Part shown: positions 8,780 to 17,164 of the stretch, piece after piece
Layout of the letters: each line of letters opens with the position of its first letter
Position numbering within the stretch: the stretch's first letter is position 1
Assembly: GCA_002498375.1 (NCBI GenBank)
Contig: DAHC01000012.1
Location: 22,410 to 86,409, forward strand
Direction: 5' to 3'
From: Methanocorpusculum sp. UBA424
GTDB lineage: Archaea > Halobacteriota > Methanomicrobia > Methanomicrobiales > Methanocorpusculaceae
Length of the DNA: 64,000 nucleotides
Translations under genes and position numbers: made by a program
Notes under the pieces: model-generated
Told to the model about the DNA's origin: nothing
Databases searched by the model: none
What the model saw: only the letters and a program-made list of their open reading frames with translations

Positions 8780-11155
8780 CTAGTTGTAGAGTTTTTTGTA
8801 AACGGTCAGGACGTTTGTTCCGTTCACACGCTCATATGTGATCCTGTCCGTCAGTTTTTTGGACAGGAATATACCCAAACCGCCGACGTTTCGATCATCG
8901 ATCGGCAGCGTAACATCAGGCTCTGAAAACTCCAACGGGTTAAACGGCACCCCGGTATCGGAAATGATCAGTTTCAGACAGGGATCCAGATACATCGTAA
9001 AGTTCACCGAGCCGGGTTCATCCGGATAGGCATAGTTCACGATGTTGACAAACAGCTCTTCGATCACCAGCGTCATCTTTGCGATGAAAGGCTCGGCGAC
9101 CCCGTTTGGACGAAGTGATGCATCCACCCACACAACGATCTCATCCAGACTTTCGACCGTTGCCGGGGTCGTGAGTCTGGCAAAATGCTTCGGATAAAGA
9201 TGGACATACTTCTGATCGGCGTATGGACAGGGTTCGGCACTGGTCCCGGATTTTCCACAGAGGGTGATGATATCTTTTTCACAGATAGATTCATGATCTT
9301 CCAGACAGAGAGCTGCTTTTTTGCCGTATGCGGTAAATGCCTCGCCCGTGAAGGAAAGATGTTTTGCCGCGACCCCGCAGACACTCCCTTCAGCATCAAG
9401 ATCCCCCTTCAGCACCGAAACAGTACTTTGTTCGCCCCGAACCCCGTACATGCCGCCGGAAATATCCACCCGGGTCCCGGAAACGATGAGATCGCCGCTG
9501 CCGAGATGTATCCCGGCCGAGGTTTCTTCGCTATTGGCTGTTCTGATCTGGAGCGAACCTCCTTTTGCATAGATCGAACCCGAGGTAATCAGTATTCCAT
9601 AGACATCTGCAGATATGTCATGCATCCCGCTGTGGATCAAAACATCTCCAGCGCAGGAAAAGATCCCTGCGTATTGACCGGAAATCTGCACCGCCCCCCC
9701 GGAAACGTTCACGGTATTCCCGGCATAGAATCCCACGTCTCCGGCAATATCGACAACTGCCCCGCCGATACTGGTTGTCCCGCTGGACACATAGAGACCA
9801 AACTCGTCGCCAAAGACGGTAAGGTATCCCCCGGAATCTTCGAAAGATCCTGTCACCTTCAGCCCGGTCTTTCCGGAAGCGGTCAGCAGACCGGATTTAA
9901 GTATGAGATCATCAAGAACGGAAAGACCGGTTATATACCCGGCTGCCTCGATCTTCCCGCCGTATACAGTCATCAATTTTCCGACGCAAATCCCATCCCC
10001 GGTCATACCGGTGCCGCAGATCATGCCGGAGTTCTGGATATATGTCCCTTTGACATCGATCCCGGTGCCTTCATTGATAGAGGTGAGGGTTCCGTTCGAA
10101 ACCTCGAGATTTCCGTTGACGACAAGGCCGGTTTGACCACGTATCTCCAGACTCCTGCCGGAAAAGTGCATATCAGTTCCGACACGAATGCCAATCTCTT
10201 TTCCGCTGATGACAGAAACGGAACTTTCTTCCAACAAAAAGCCCGCACCCGTTATGATCCCGGTCACTTCTCCTTCAGCCGTGACATTCATCTGCTTAAA
10301 TGCCGCGTCATGTGAAAAGGATAATGCCGCATTGCCAAAAACCGCACAACTTCCGTCTGAAAGACGGCAAATCTCCCCTTCGACGCAAATCCCGGCATCC
10401 TCCCCATTAATGAATAGATGCAGATATGTTCCGACAAGTGATCCGCTGACCGAAATACCCGTTCCCGCACTGATCTCGGCGGTGACAGAGGAGATCTGGA
10501 GATCCCCCTTTTCAGCGAGTATCCCGATTTTCCGGGAAGCTACCCTCAAAAAACAGTTTTTGAGAGTACATGAACCATCACAGACATGGATCCCTATCCC
10601 GTCAGGGGTCTCGATCAGATGAGTTCCCCCATCCAGATCAAGGCTGCCAAAACACTCTATCCCGACACCGACCGAAATAATCTGAAGAGAAGATGTATCT
10701 ACGGTTATGCCGGCGCCGGAACCGGACGTGACACCAGTATCCTGAGATCGTATACTGATGGTCGAGCCGGAGATCGTGATATCATTGTGCGCACGGATCC
10801 CGCAGGTCCCGCAGGATATGCCCACATGTACCGACGTTATGGACAAGGTTCCCGCATCAACACAAATGCCGGTTTCACTTTCAGTAAAGATGAGTGCCCC
10901 TTCACCCGAAATAGTCAGATCGCCGTTTCTCACGCATATCCCCGGGCGATGTTTCCCAACTATGGTATTTTCTGCACCCGAGGCAATGATAGAGATATCC
11001 CCGAAACAGTCGATCCCGGATCCATGATATGAATTCAGTGAAAGAACACGAGACCCCGCATCCCAGTTCCAGCCGTTCCCGTAACAATTCTCTTCGGGAT
11101 TGTAGATTTTTCCGTTGATGATAAGTTGAGCTTCGGAATAGATTTGCGGTGTCAT
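8780..11155 (-). CDS. Beta-helix repeat protein fused to an RsbW-like HATPase (serine kinase) domain
   Basis: 791 residues in two unequal parts. Residues 1 to about 660 are dominated by repeats rich in G, S, I and V (units such as GDLTISGEGAL, GTGISVSGSL, GDVGFYAGNTVNVSGG), which read as a long right-handed beta-helix. The opening GNGWNWDAGSRVLSLNSY resembles the start of carbohydrate-binding-like domains of secreted bacterial proteins. Residues 674-791 are an anti-sigma-type histidine-kinase fold: N-box EELFVN (699-704), G1 DTGVPF (733-738), G2 GGLGIF (758-763). There is no signal peptide or membrane helix, so the protein should be cytosolic. It heads the operon with the STAS gene. This fusion is unusual. 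Confidence 0.87.
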   Translation of the reverse strand: MTPQIYSEAQLIINGKIYNPEENCYGNGWNWDAGSRVLSLNSYHGSGIDCFGDISIIASGAENTIVGKHRPGICVRNGDLTISGEGALIFTESETGICVDAGTLSITSVHVGISCGTCGIRAHNDITISGSTISIRSQDTGVTSGSGAGITVDTSSLQIISVGVGIECFGSLDLDGGTHLIETPDGIGIHVCDGSCTLKNCFLRVASRKIGILAEKGDLQISSVTAEISAGTGISVSGSLVGTYLHLFINGEDAGICVEGEICRLSDGSCAVFGNAALSFSHDAAFKQMNVTAEGEVTGIITGAGFLLEESSVSVISGKEIGIRVGTDMHFSGRSLEIRGQTGLVVNGNLEVSNGTLTSINEGTGIDVKGTYIQNSGMICGTGMTGDGICVGKLMTVYGGKIEAAGYITGLSVLDDLILKSGLLTASGKTGLKVTGSFEDSGGYLTVFGDEFGLYVSSGTTSIGGAVVDIAGDVGFYAGNTVNVSGGAVQISGQYAGIFSCAGDVLIHSGMHDISADVYGILITSGSIYAKGGSLQIRTANSEETSAGIHLGSGDLIVSGTRVDISGGMYGVRGEQSTVSVLKGDLDAEGSVCGVAAKHLSFTGEAFTAYGKKAALCLEDHESICEKDIITLCGKSGTSAEPCPYADQKYVHLYPKHFARLTTPATVESLDEIVVWVDASLRPNGVAEPFIAKMTLVIEELFVNIVNYAYPDEPGSVNFTMYLDPCLKLIISDTGVPFNPLEFSEPDVTLPIDDRNVGGLGIFLSKKLTDRITYERVNGTNVLTVYKKLYN

Positions 11156-11375
11156 ATCCTCAAGTACGTTTTATAATATGTTTTTGGTATTCATAACTGT
11201 ATGTCAGGAACCCTTTTGTGAGATGAGTGTGAGTTACCAGGGGATTTTTGGAGATAATTCAGAAGAGAGAAGATGTGTACGGGATGATCGAAACGCGCAG
11301 TACTGCCCGGGTATTCGATCAGATATTCCAACCCCGGAAACCGGTTATTTTCTGAATAAATACCCAATAATAATA

Positions 11376-11427
11376 AAGTATAAATATAACATAACTTTTC
11401 AAAAAAGAATTATTTAAATATAATAAC
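11376..11427 (+). promoter_or_regulatory. AT-rich promoter region with TATA-like boxes
   Basis: The stretch 11156-11493 (338 bases) lies between the divergent kinase-fusion gene and the small ORF at 11494. It holds two TATA-like boxes: AGTATAAATATAAC (about 11375-11388) and TTATTTAAATATAA (about 11410-11424). The second would start transcription near 11445-11450, giving a leader of about 45-50 bases. On the minus strand an ATTATAAAAC box lies near 11167-11177, only about 15 bases before the kinase-fusion start. I see no RNA gene here. Confidence 0.4.
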
Positions 11428-11493
11428 ACGCATATTACTAATTGTCTCTGAACTCAGGACTCAGGGGCTTAATGACACTGGGATGTACGAAAA

Positions 11494-11724
11494 ATGACAA
11501 ATGTAATTGCCGAACTAAAGCGGACAAGTTTTACCAGGGAAAATCATATCCCTTATCACTATCCGGACCGCCCGACGTGTAATGCCGATATGGCGGAACT
11601 GTATGAAGAAATCTGTGAGAGACCGGTGGGATCGTTACTTTCAAATCTGTTAACAGCACATGGATCATGTTCTCCCGAAACCTCCAATGCACGGTGTTTC
11701 CTTCTCGAAAAGAGATATCGTTAA
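11494..11724 (+). CDS. Possible small protein of 76 residues, unknown
   Basis: Unrecognised. The frame starts MTNVIAELKR and includes a plausible globular segment (CNADMAELYEEICERPVG) and four cysteines. It follows a well-formed TATA box by about 75 bases and a GGGATG motif by 11 bases. Base composition differs from the AT-rich flanks and looks coding. It sits alone between the partner-switching genes and the HPS-RraA gene. It may be real, but nothing in it identifies a family. Confidence 0.4.
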   Translation: MTNVIAELKRTSFTRENHIPYHYPDRPTCNADMAELYEEICERPVGSLLSNLLTAHGSCSPETSNARCFLLEKRYR

Positions 11725-11906
11725 TAGGAAAATTCTGCTGTAATAATCTGTGATCCTATCACAATACTCCCTCCTTTTTTCAAAAAGAGATAAAATAAGC
11801 CAGACATCCGCAAAGAAATAACCATTCTGTGAACCTCAATGCAGACCTCAGCGTATCTTTTACTCACCCACCAGCCTTATCCCCTTCTCCTTCCAAACTA
11901 TTCTCC

Positions 11907-13190
11907 ATGCAAAGCCCTATCCTCCAGGTGGCCCTTGACGTAACCGAGCTTACCCGGGCCCAAAAAATAGCAGAAGAGGCACTGGCAGGAGGTGCCGACT
12001 GGATAGAAATAGGCACTCCTCTGGTTAAAAGCGAAGGAATGCAGGCAGTTCGCGTTCTCCGGGCGCAGTTTCCGACCACAACACTCGTCGCCGATCTGAA
12101 AACATCCGATACCGGCGGTCTGGAGGTCGAGATGGCGGCAAAGGCCGGAGCAAATATCGTCTGCGTTCTCGCAAATACGGATAACGCCGTGATAACGGAC
12201 GCACTTCGCGGAGCCGCCCTGTACGGAGTGCAGATCATGGCAGACATGATGAATGTCTCGGACGTGGTCACGCGTTCACGGGAACTTGCCGGCCTCGGTG
12301 TCCAGATCATCAATGCCCATGTGGGGATCGATCAGCAGATGGAGGGGAAGGATCCGCTTGATCTGCTGGATAAACTCGGGAACCTGCCGATCAAAATTGC
12401 CGTTGCCGGAGGACTGAACGCAGAGACCTCATCCAAAGCTGCGGCACGCGGCGCCGACATCGTGATCGTCGGAGGGTCGATCATCAAAGCAGCCGACGTC
12501 ACCAAAGCAACGCGGGATGTGCGGGATGCGATCGACCGGCCGACGGAAGGAACGACCGTGAAAACCAGTCTGGATGACACGATCCGCGGACTTCTTGAAC
12601 AGGTCTCCGCCCCGAACGTGACGGATGCCCTCTACCGGAAAGGGGCAATGAGCGGCCTTACCGTTCAGCATGTTCCAAAGAAGATGATCGGAAAAGCGGT
12701 CACCGTACAAACATTCGGGGGGGACTGGTCCAAACCGGTCCAGGCGATCGATGAATGCAGACCGGGAGATGTTCTCGTCATCAGCAATGACAAACGAACC
12801 GATATCGCGCCGTGGGGCGAACTTGCCACCCGTTCGGCCGGGAACAAAGGGGTCGCAGGGATCATTATCGACGGGGCCGTACGTGACTGGGATGATATCA
12901 TCACCCTTGATATGCCGGTCTATGCGACGGCGATCCAGCCGAATGCGGGCGAACCGAAAGGATTCGGCGAGATCAACGCCGAGATCTCCTGCTGCGGCCA
13001 GACCGTGAGACCCGGAGACTGGCTGATCGGCGATCAGTCCGGGGTCGTCGTTATACCAAGGGAACGGGCATACGAGGTCGCACGGCGTGCGGTAGAAGTC
13101 CAAAAAACTGAGGTCAGGATCCGTGAAGAGATCAGACGAGGAGGCACGCTTGGCAGTCTCTCGCAGCTTCTCCGGTGGGAGAAAAAGTGA
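11907..13190 (+). CDS. Bifunctional 3-hexulose-6-phosphate synthase / RraA-like domain
   Basis: 427 residues from the ATG at 11907; the 26 residues before it (from 11829) do not look like the family. Residues 1 to ~210 form the hexulose-phosphate synthase barrel: QVALDVTEL start, phosphate-binding AVAGGL and IVGGSI motifs, and catalytic D63-x-K65-x2-D68 (DLKTSD). The rest matches RraA/demethylmenaquinone methyltransferase-like proteins (GIIIDGAVRDWDDI; GDWLIGDQSGVVVIP). In methanogens HPS runs in reverse to make ribulose 5-phosphate for nucleotides, or fixes formaldehyde. The function of the RraA half in archaea is uncertain. The stop overlaps the GTG of the TPR gene. Confidence 0.92.
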   Translation: MQSPILQVALDVTELTRAQKIAEEALAGGADWIEIGTPLVKSEGMQAVRVLRAQFPTTTLVADLKTSDTGGLEVEMAAKAGANIVCVLANTDNAVITDALRGAALYGVQIMADMMNVSDVVTRSRELAGLGVQIINAHVGIDQQMEGKDPLDLLDKLGNLPIKIAVAGGLNAETSSKAAARGADIVIVGGSIIKAADVTKATRDVRDAIDRPTEGTTVKTSLDDTIRGLLEQVSAPNVTDALYRKGAMSGLTVQHVPKKMIGKAVTVQTFGGDWSKPVQAIDECRPGDVLVISNDKRTDIAPWGELATRSAGNKGVAGIIIDGAVRDWDDIITLDMPVYATAIQPNAGEPKGFGEINAEISCCGQTVRPGDWLIGDQSGVVVIPRERAYEVARRAVEVQKTEVRIREEIRRGGTLGSLSQLLRWEKK

Positions 13191-13978
13191 GCAGAAAACC
13201 GCGAGTGGCAAACCCTTCGGACCCGGTTCTCTGGTGTAAGGAAGCTGCAGGGATGATGACACGCGGTGACGAAAAAGGAGCCATCTTCTGCTATCAGGAG
13301 TCGATCAAACTGCGGCCGGGCATTCCCGATGTCTGGTACAATCTTGCCCGTCTCTTTGAAAAAACCGGCGAAAGAAAAGAAGCACTGGCAACGCACATCA
13401 CGGCCGGAAAACTGTTTCCCGGAGACTTTCGGTTTTCCGCAGAGCGTGCCAGGCTTCTTGCCGAATCCGGGAAATACACCGAGGCCGTCGCCGCGGCATC
13501 GGATGCTTTGGTAAGTGCCCCGTACTCCCCGACCCTGCTTGCAAACAAAGCAGGCTATCTCATCTTTGCGGGTAACCCAAACGAAGCCCTGCAGACGGCA
13601 GAACAGGCCCTCGCCATCGATCCGGGATGTTCGCTTGCAATTCTCCACAAAGCCCATGCACAGGCCGCGCTCGGCGATGCGGCACAGGCGAAAGAAACCC
13701 TGGAAAACGGGCTCTCGGCCGTGCCGGATGACTGCCGCCTGCTGAAACTGCTGGCAAATCTCCAGATCAGAAGCAAAGAATATGAAGCAGGTCTTGCTTC
13801 GATAGAAAAAGTCCTTCTGCTCGACCCAAACGATGCCGAAAGCTGGAGCCTGAAAGGCGCGGCCAGCGCGTATCTTGGCCGGAAAGAAGAAGCGGTTTCT
13901 GCATTTGAACAGGCAATGAAGCTTGATCCGAAAGAGAAATCCTACCGGAAAAACCGCGACGCGGTGCGGAAAGGATAG
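13187..13978 (+). CDS. Tetratricopeptide-repeat protein
   Basis: 263 residues from a GTG that overlaps the preceding TGA (GTGA), with GGTGGGAG about 8 bases upstream; a GTG at 13175 in the same frame is the alternative. At least six TPR units of ~34 residues are visible (for example NLARLFEKTGERKEALATH; ALGDAAQAKETLENGL; YLGRKEEAVSAFEQAMKLDP). No signal peptide or membrane helix, so probably a cytosolic scaffold. Coupling to HPS-RraA suggests co-expression, but no partner can be named from the sequence. Confidence 0.85.
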   Translation: MSRKPRVANPSDPVLWCKEAAGMMTRGDEKGAIFCYQESIKLRPGIPDVWYNLARLFEKTGERKEALATHITAGKLFPGDFRFSAERARLLAESGKYTEAVAAASDALVSAPYSPTLLANKAGYLIFAGNPNEALQTAEQALAIDPGCSLAILHKAHAQAALGDAAQAKETLENGLSAVPDDCRLLKLLANLQIRSKEYEAGLASIEKVLLLDPNDAESWSLKGAASAYLGRKEEAVSAFEQAMKLDPKEKSYRKNRDAVRKG

Positions 13979-13988
13979 AATCCTTCAT

Positions 13989-14021
13989 TCTTTTTTTCAG
14001 AATAAAAAAAAGAAAAAAAAT
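13989..14021. terminator. Bidirectional T-rich terminator region
   Basis: Between the convergent TPR and ACT genes. The plus strand carries a T-run at about 13989-13996. The minus strand reads two T-runs of eight separated by one C (about 14004-14021). Archaeal RNA polymerase stops at such T-tracts without needing a hairpin. Confidence 0.5.
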
Positions 14022-14028
14022 ATTCAGA

Positions 14029-14463
14029 TCAGAAATTATAATCTTTCGCCGGAAGCAGTTCGATGCCGGCTTCCACGATTTTCAGTGCCGCTTCCCGCGG
14101 ATTTGTCACCTTCACGATCAACGCGCCGTACTCGCCCGAACGGAACGCATACGCATACTCGATGTTGATGCCAAGACCGCCAAGAAGATTTGCCACTTCA
14201 TACAGGCCTCCCGGAACATCCTTCATTTTGATCGCGAGAACATCCGTGTACTGCAAAGCGTAATTCTGCTTCGCAAACTCATTGAACGCAACTTCCGGTT
14301 TATCAACGATTGCCCGGACGACCCCGAAGTTGTTTGCTTCGGCTATGTTGAATGCCTGGATGGAAACCCCTGTATCAAGAAATATCTTCGCGATCGCGGC
14401 AAGCTTCCCGGCTTTATTCTCTGAAAAGATCGACAGCTGTTTGATGATGTATTTTTCCGTCAT
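14029..14463 (-). CDS. Tandem ACT-domain protein
   Basis: 144 residues with two ACT domains of about 65 residues (KQLSIFSENKAGKLAAIAK at the start; VLAIKMKDVPGGLYEVANLL from about residue 76). ACT domains bind amino acids or related acids. The gene directly follows the PaaK-like gene at 14464, with the stop and start codons touching. In methanogens this trio (PaaK, ACT protein, sometimes indolepyruvate oxidoreductase) is a recurring neighbourhood. The likely role is allosteric sensing of an aromatic amino acid, to control activation or uptake of aryl acids. Ligand not provable here. Confidence 0.88.
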   Translation of the reverse strand: MTEKYIIKQLSIFSENKAGKLAAIAKIFLDTGVSIQAFNIAEANNFGVVRAIVDKPEVAFNEFAKQNYALQYTDVLAIKMKDVPGGLYEVANLLGGLGINIEYAYAFRSGEYGALIVKVTNPREAALKIVEAGIELLPAKDYNF

Positions 14464-15765
14464 TTAGATCACCCGATGATCGATTACACGTTTTGCTTTA
14501 CCCTCAAAACGCGGGAGGGAGTTCGGCGGACAGAGCTCGATCTTGGCAGAGACATTCAGTGCATCCCGAAGAGCACGCTCGGTACGCATCTGCATCTCCA
14601 TGAGACCGGTAATACTATCTGTCATCGCATCAGGCTTTAATTCTACCTTTACGAGCATATCGTCAAGAGGGCCGGTCCGTGACACCTCGATCATGAAATG
14701 GCTCGTGAGATATGGGTTTTTCAACAGAGCATGCTCGATAGCCGACGGGAACACATTGATCCCGCGGATGATCAGCATATCGTCGACCCTTCCCTGCAGA
14801 CGGTCGATCCGCGGCGACGTTCTGCCGCAGGCACAATCTCCTTCAATAATAGACGTGATATCTCCGATCCGATACCGGATCATCGGGATCGCCTCCTTTT
14901 TCAGGACCGTGATCGTCAGTTCTCCCTTCTCGCCCGGAGGAAGCTGCTCGCCGGTCTTTGGATCGATGATCTCGGTGTAGGCGATATCACCGCAGATATG
15001 CATACCGTTCAGCTCGCTGCAGTCCGTAAACATCGGCCCGGATATCTCGGACGTTCCGAAGATATTATGCGCCGTAACGCCGGACTCGGCGTAAATATAC
15101 CGGCGCATCGCATCCGTCCAGGGCTCGGCGCCGAGAATGGCGGTCCGAAGAAGCGTGTCTTTCTTGAAGTCCACGCCCATTTTTTTGGCGACATCGATCA
15201 GATGGACGAAATACGACGGAGTACAGGCTATCACCGTCGTTTTCAGATCCTGGATTAACTCTATCTGCCGCTCGGAGTTTCCGGTCGATGCCGGAATCAC
15301 CGTCGCGCCGACCTTCTCGCCGCCGTAATGCAGACCGAGACCGCCGGTAAACAGACCGTATCCATAACAGACCTGCAAAACATCCTTTTTGCCGATCCCG
15401 CAGGACACGAGAGAGCGGGCGACACACTCGCTCCAGAGATCGATATCGTTCTGCGTGTAGGCAACGACCGTCGGCTTGCCGGTCGTTCCGGACGAAACAT
15501 GATACCTGACCAGATCGTCGTGCGGAACGCAGACGAGCCCGTCCGGATAATTATCACGGAGATCCGTCTTTTTCATAAACGGCAGCTTCGTGATATCTGT
15601 GATTGACGTGATGTCTGCAGGTTTTACACCGGTCTCGTCCATCTTTTTGTGATAGAATGCCGATGAATCATACAGACGCGTGACTAGTTTTTTCAGTTCC
15701 TGATACTGGAGCTTTGCAAGCTCCCCTTTAGGCATCGTTTCGATTTTTTCGTTATAATACGCCAT
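14464..15765 (-). CDS. paaK: Phenylacetate-CoA ligase-like adenylate-forming enzyme (PaaK family), copy 1
   Basis: 433 residues. ATP-binding motif SSGTTGKPTVVAYT near residue 92, the TSEISGP segment that follows the acid-binding site, and the C-terminal GRVDDMLIIRGINVFP hinge are all intact. The family activates phenylacetate or indoleacetate to its CoA thioester. Methanogens use this with 2-oxoacid:ferredoxin oxidoreductases to make aromatic amino acids from aryl acetates. It lies two bases after copy 2 (stop of copy 2 at 15768) and abuts the ACT gene. The two copies may prefer different aryl acids. Confidence 0.92.
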   Translation of the reverse strand: MAYYNEKIETMPKGELAKLQYQELKKLVTRLYDSSAFYHKKMDETGVKPADITSITDITKLPFMKKTDLRDNYPDGLVCVPHDDLVRYHVSSGTTGKPTVVAYTQNDIDLWSECVARSLVSCGIGKKDVLQVCYGYGLFTGGLGLHYGGEKVGATVIPASTGNSERQIELIQDLKTTVIACTPSYFVHLIDVAKKMGVDFKKDTLLRTAILGAEPWTDAMRRYIYAESGVTAHNIFGTSEISGPMFTDCSELNGMHICGDIAYTEIIDPKTGEQLPPGEKGELTITVLKKEAIPMIRYRIGDITSIIEGDCACGRTSPRIDRLQGRVDDMLIIRGINVFPSAIEHALLKNPYLTSHFMIEVSRTGPLDDMLVKVELKPDAMTDSITGLMEMQMRTERALRDALNVSAKIELCPPNSLPRFEGKAKRVIDHRVI

Positions 15766-15767
15766 AC

Positions 15768-17054
15768 TTAAATGACCCTCCGGTCAACGACTCTCTTTGC
15801 TTTCCCTTCAAAGCGGGGGAGAGACCCCGGCTCTACAAGCTCGACTCTGGCACGCAGCGTCAGCGTCTCTTGGAGGGCCTTCATGATCTTCGTCTGCAGC
15901 TTCGAGAGATCCTGAAGTTCTCCCGAGAAGATATTCTTATTCATCTCCACCTCGATCATCATCTCGTCAAGATGGTTCACCCGGTCGATGTAGACCATGA
16001 ACTGATCGCCCACTTCCGGGATGTTCTTCAGCACATGCTCGATCTGGCTTGGGAACACGTTGATCCCGCGGACCGTCAGCATATCGTCGCTTCTGCCGAG
16101 AAGTCTTGCGATCTTCTGACCGCGGCCGCACGGACACTCATCCTCCATGAGCATCGTGATATCGCCGGTCCGATAACGCAGGAGAGGCATGGCCTCCTTC
16201 ATGATCGGGGTCACGACCATCTCTCCCTTCTCTTCCGGACCAAGCACTTCGCCGGTCTTCGGATCGATGATCTCGACGATATAACAGTCATGCCAGATAT
16301 GGAGCCCGTCCTGTTCTGGGCATTCAAAGGCAACGCCCGGACCGAAAAGTTCGCTCATCCCGTAACTGTCATACGCCTTGAGGCCAAGACGGTTCTCCAG
16401 ATCCCGGCGCATATTCTCCGACCAGGCTTCCGCTCCGAAGCAGCCGATCTCAAGCGAAGCAAGATCCGCATGCATCTCCTCTGCCACCTCGGTCAGATGC
16501 ATCGCATAACTCGGCGTGCAGTGAAGACCACGCACTTTGAAGTCCTGGATCATCTCGATCTGCCGTTTGGTATTCCCGACGCCTGACGGAACGACGGCGC
16601 AGCCGATCTTCTCCGCACCCATATGGATGCCGAGACCGCCGGTGAAAAGAGAGTAGTTCGAAGCATTCTGGAAAATATCGCCGGCGCGAAGCCCGACCAT
16701 CGTCAGGTTCCGTGCGATAAGCTCCGACCACATAGTGAGATCGTTTTTCGTATAGGCAACGACCGTCGGTTTCCCGGTCGTTCCTGACGTCGTATGGATC
16801 CGGTTGACCTGGGACATCGGGACCGCCAAAAAGCCGAACGGATATCCGCCGCGGAGATCTGCTTTCTTCGTGAACGGGATCTTTGCCAGATCGTCAAGTG
16901 ATTTTATATCAGACGGGGTTATTCCCGCATCCTTGAACAGGGTATTGTAGAAACCGATATTCTGCGTCCGTGCAACCGTTTCCTTCAGACGTTTGAGCTG
17001 AAGCTCTTCAAGAGCCGGACCGGACAAGGTTTCCATCTTCTCATTCCAGAACAT
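15768..17054 (-). CDS. paaK: Phenylacetate-CoA ligase-like adenylate-forming enzyme (PaaK family), copy 2
   Basis: 428 residues, clearly paralogous to the neighbour throughout (TSGTTGKPTVVAYTKNDLTMW; GYGMSE-type YDSYGMSELFGPG; GRSDDMLTVRGINVFPSQ). First gene of the leftward operon paaK-paaK-ACT. Upstream lie a TATA box and an 8+8-base palindrome that probably regulate the operon. The substrate is expected to be an aryl acid such as phenylacetate, 4-hydroxyphenylacetate or indoleacetate. Which copy takes which is not decidable from the sequence. Confidence 0.92.
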   Translation of the reverse strand: MFWNEKMETLSGPALEELQLKRLKETVARTQNIGFYNTLFKDAGITPSDIKSLDDLAKIPFTKKADLRGGYPFGFLAVPMSQVNRIHTTSGTTGKPTVVAYTKNDLTMWSELIARNLTMVGLRAGDIFQNASNYSLFTGGLGIHMGAEKIGCAVVPSGVGNTKRQIEMIQDFKVRGLHCTPSYAMHLTEVAEEMHADLASLEIGCFGAEAWSENMRRDLENRLGLKAYDSYGMSELFGPGVAFECPEQDGLHIWHDCYIVEIIDPKTGEVLGPEEKGEMVVTPIMKEAMPLLRYRTGDITMLMEDECPCGRGQKIARLLGRSDDMLTVRGINVFPSQIEHVLKNIPEVGDQFMVYIDRVNHLDEMMIEVEMNKNIFSGELQDLSKLQTKIMKALQETLTLRARVELVEPGSLPRFEGKAKRVVDRRVI

Positions 17055-17079
17055 ATGGTTAAGTCCTCTGCAGATGGGG

Positions 17080-17133
17080 GCATGACATAGTGTGTCATGC
17101 TACACTTTAGCACCCTATTACATTGTTTTATAC
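17080..17133 (-). promoter_or_regulatory. paaK operon promoter with palindromic operator
   Basis: A TATA-like box (minus strand TATAAAAC, about 17125-17132) predicts transcription start near 17100. Precisely there lies a perfect inverted repeat GCATGACA-TAGTG-TGTCATGC (17080-17100), 26-46 bases before the paaK ATG at 17054. A regulator bound there would block initiation. The coordination of box, start and palindrome is the evidence. Confidence 0.6.
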
Positions 17134-17164
17134 GGACATAATGGTTATTACTTGGACTCGGGCT

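Noticed and set aside
9185..10315. Plus-strand frame of 376 codons inside the kinase-fusion gene
   Set aside because: It is the antisense of the beta-helix repeats; regular codon bias on one strand creates it. It has no family motifs or start signals.
8456..11155. Bacterial anti-sigma factor system acquired together with its sigma factor
   Set aside because: No sigma-factor gene is present nearby, and archaeal RNA polymerase does not use one. The output must be different.
11178..11417. 79-codon ORF in the promoter gap before 11494
   Set aside because: Its end is AT-rich low-complexity sequence that contains a TATA box for the downstream gene. No start signal.
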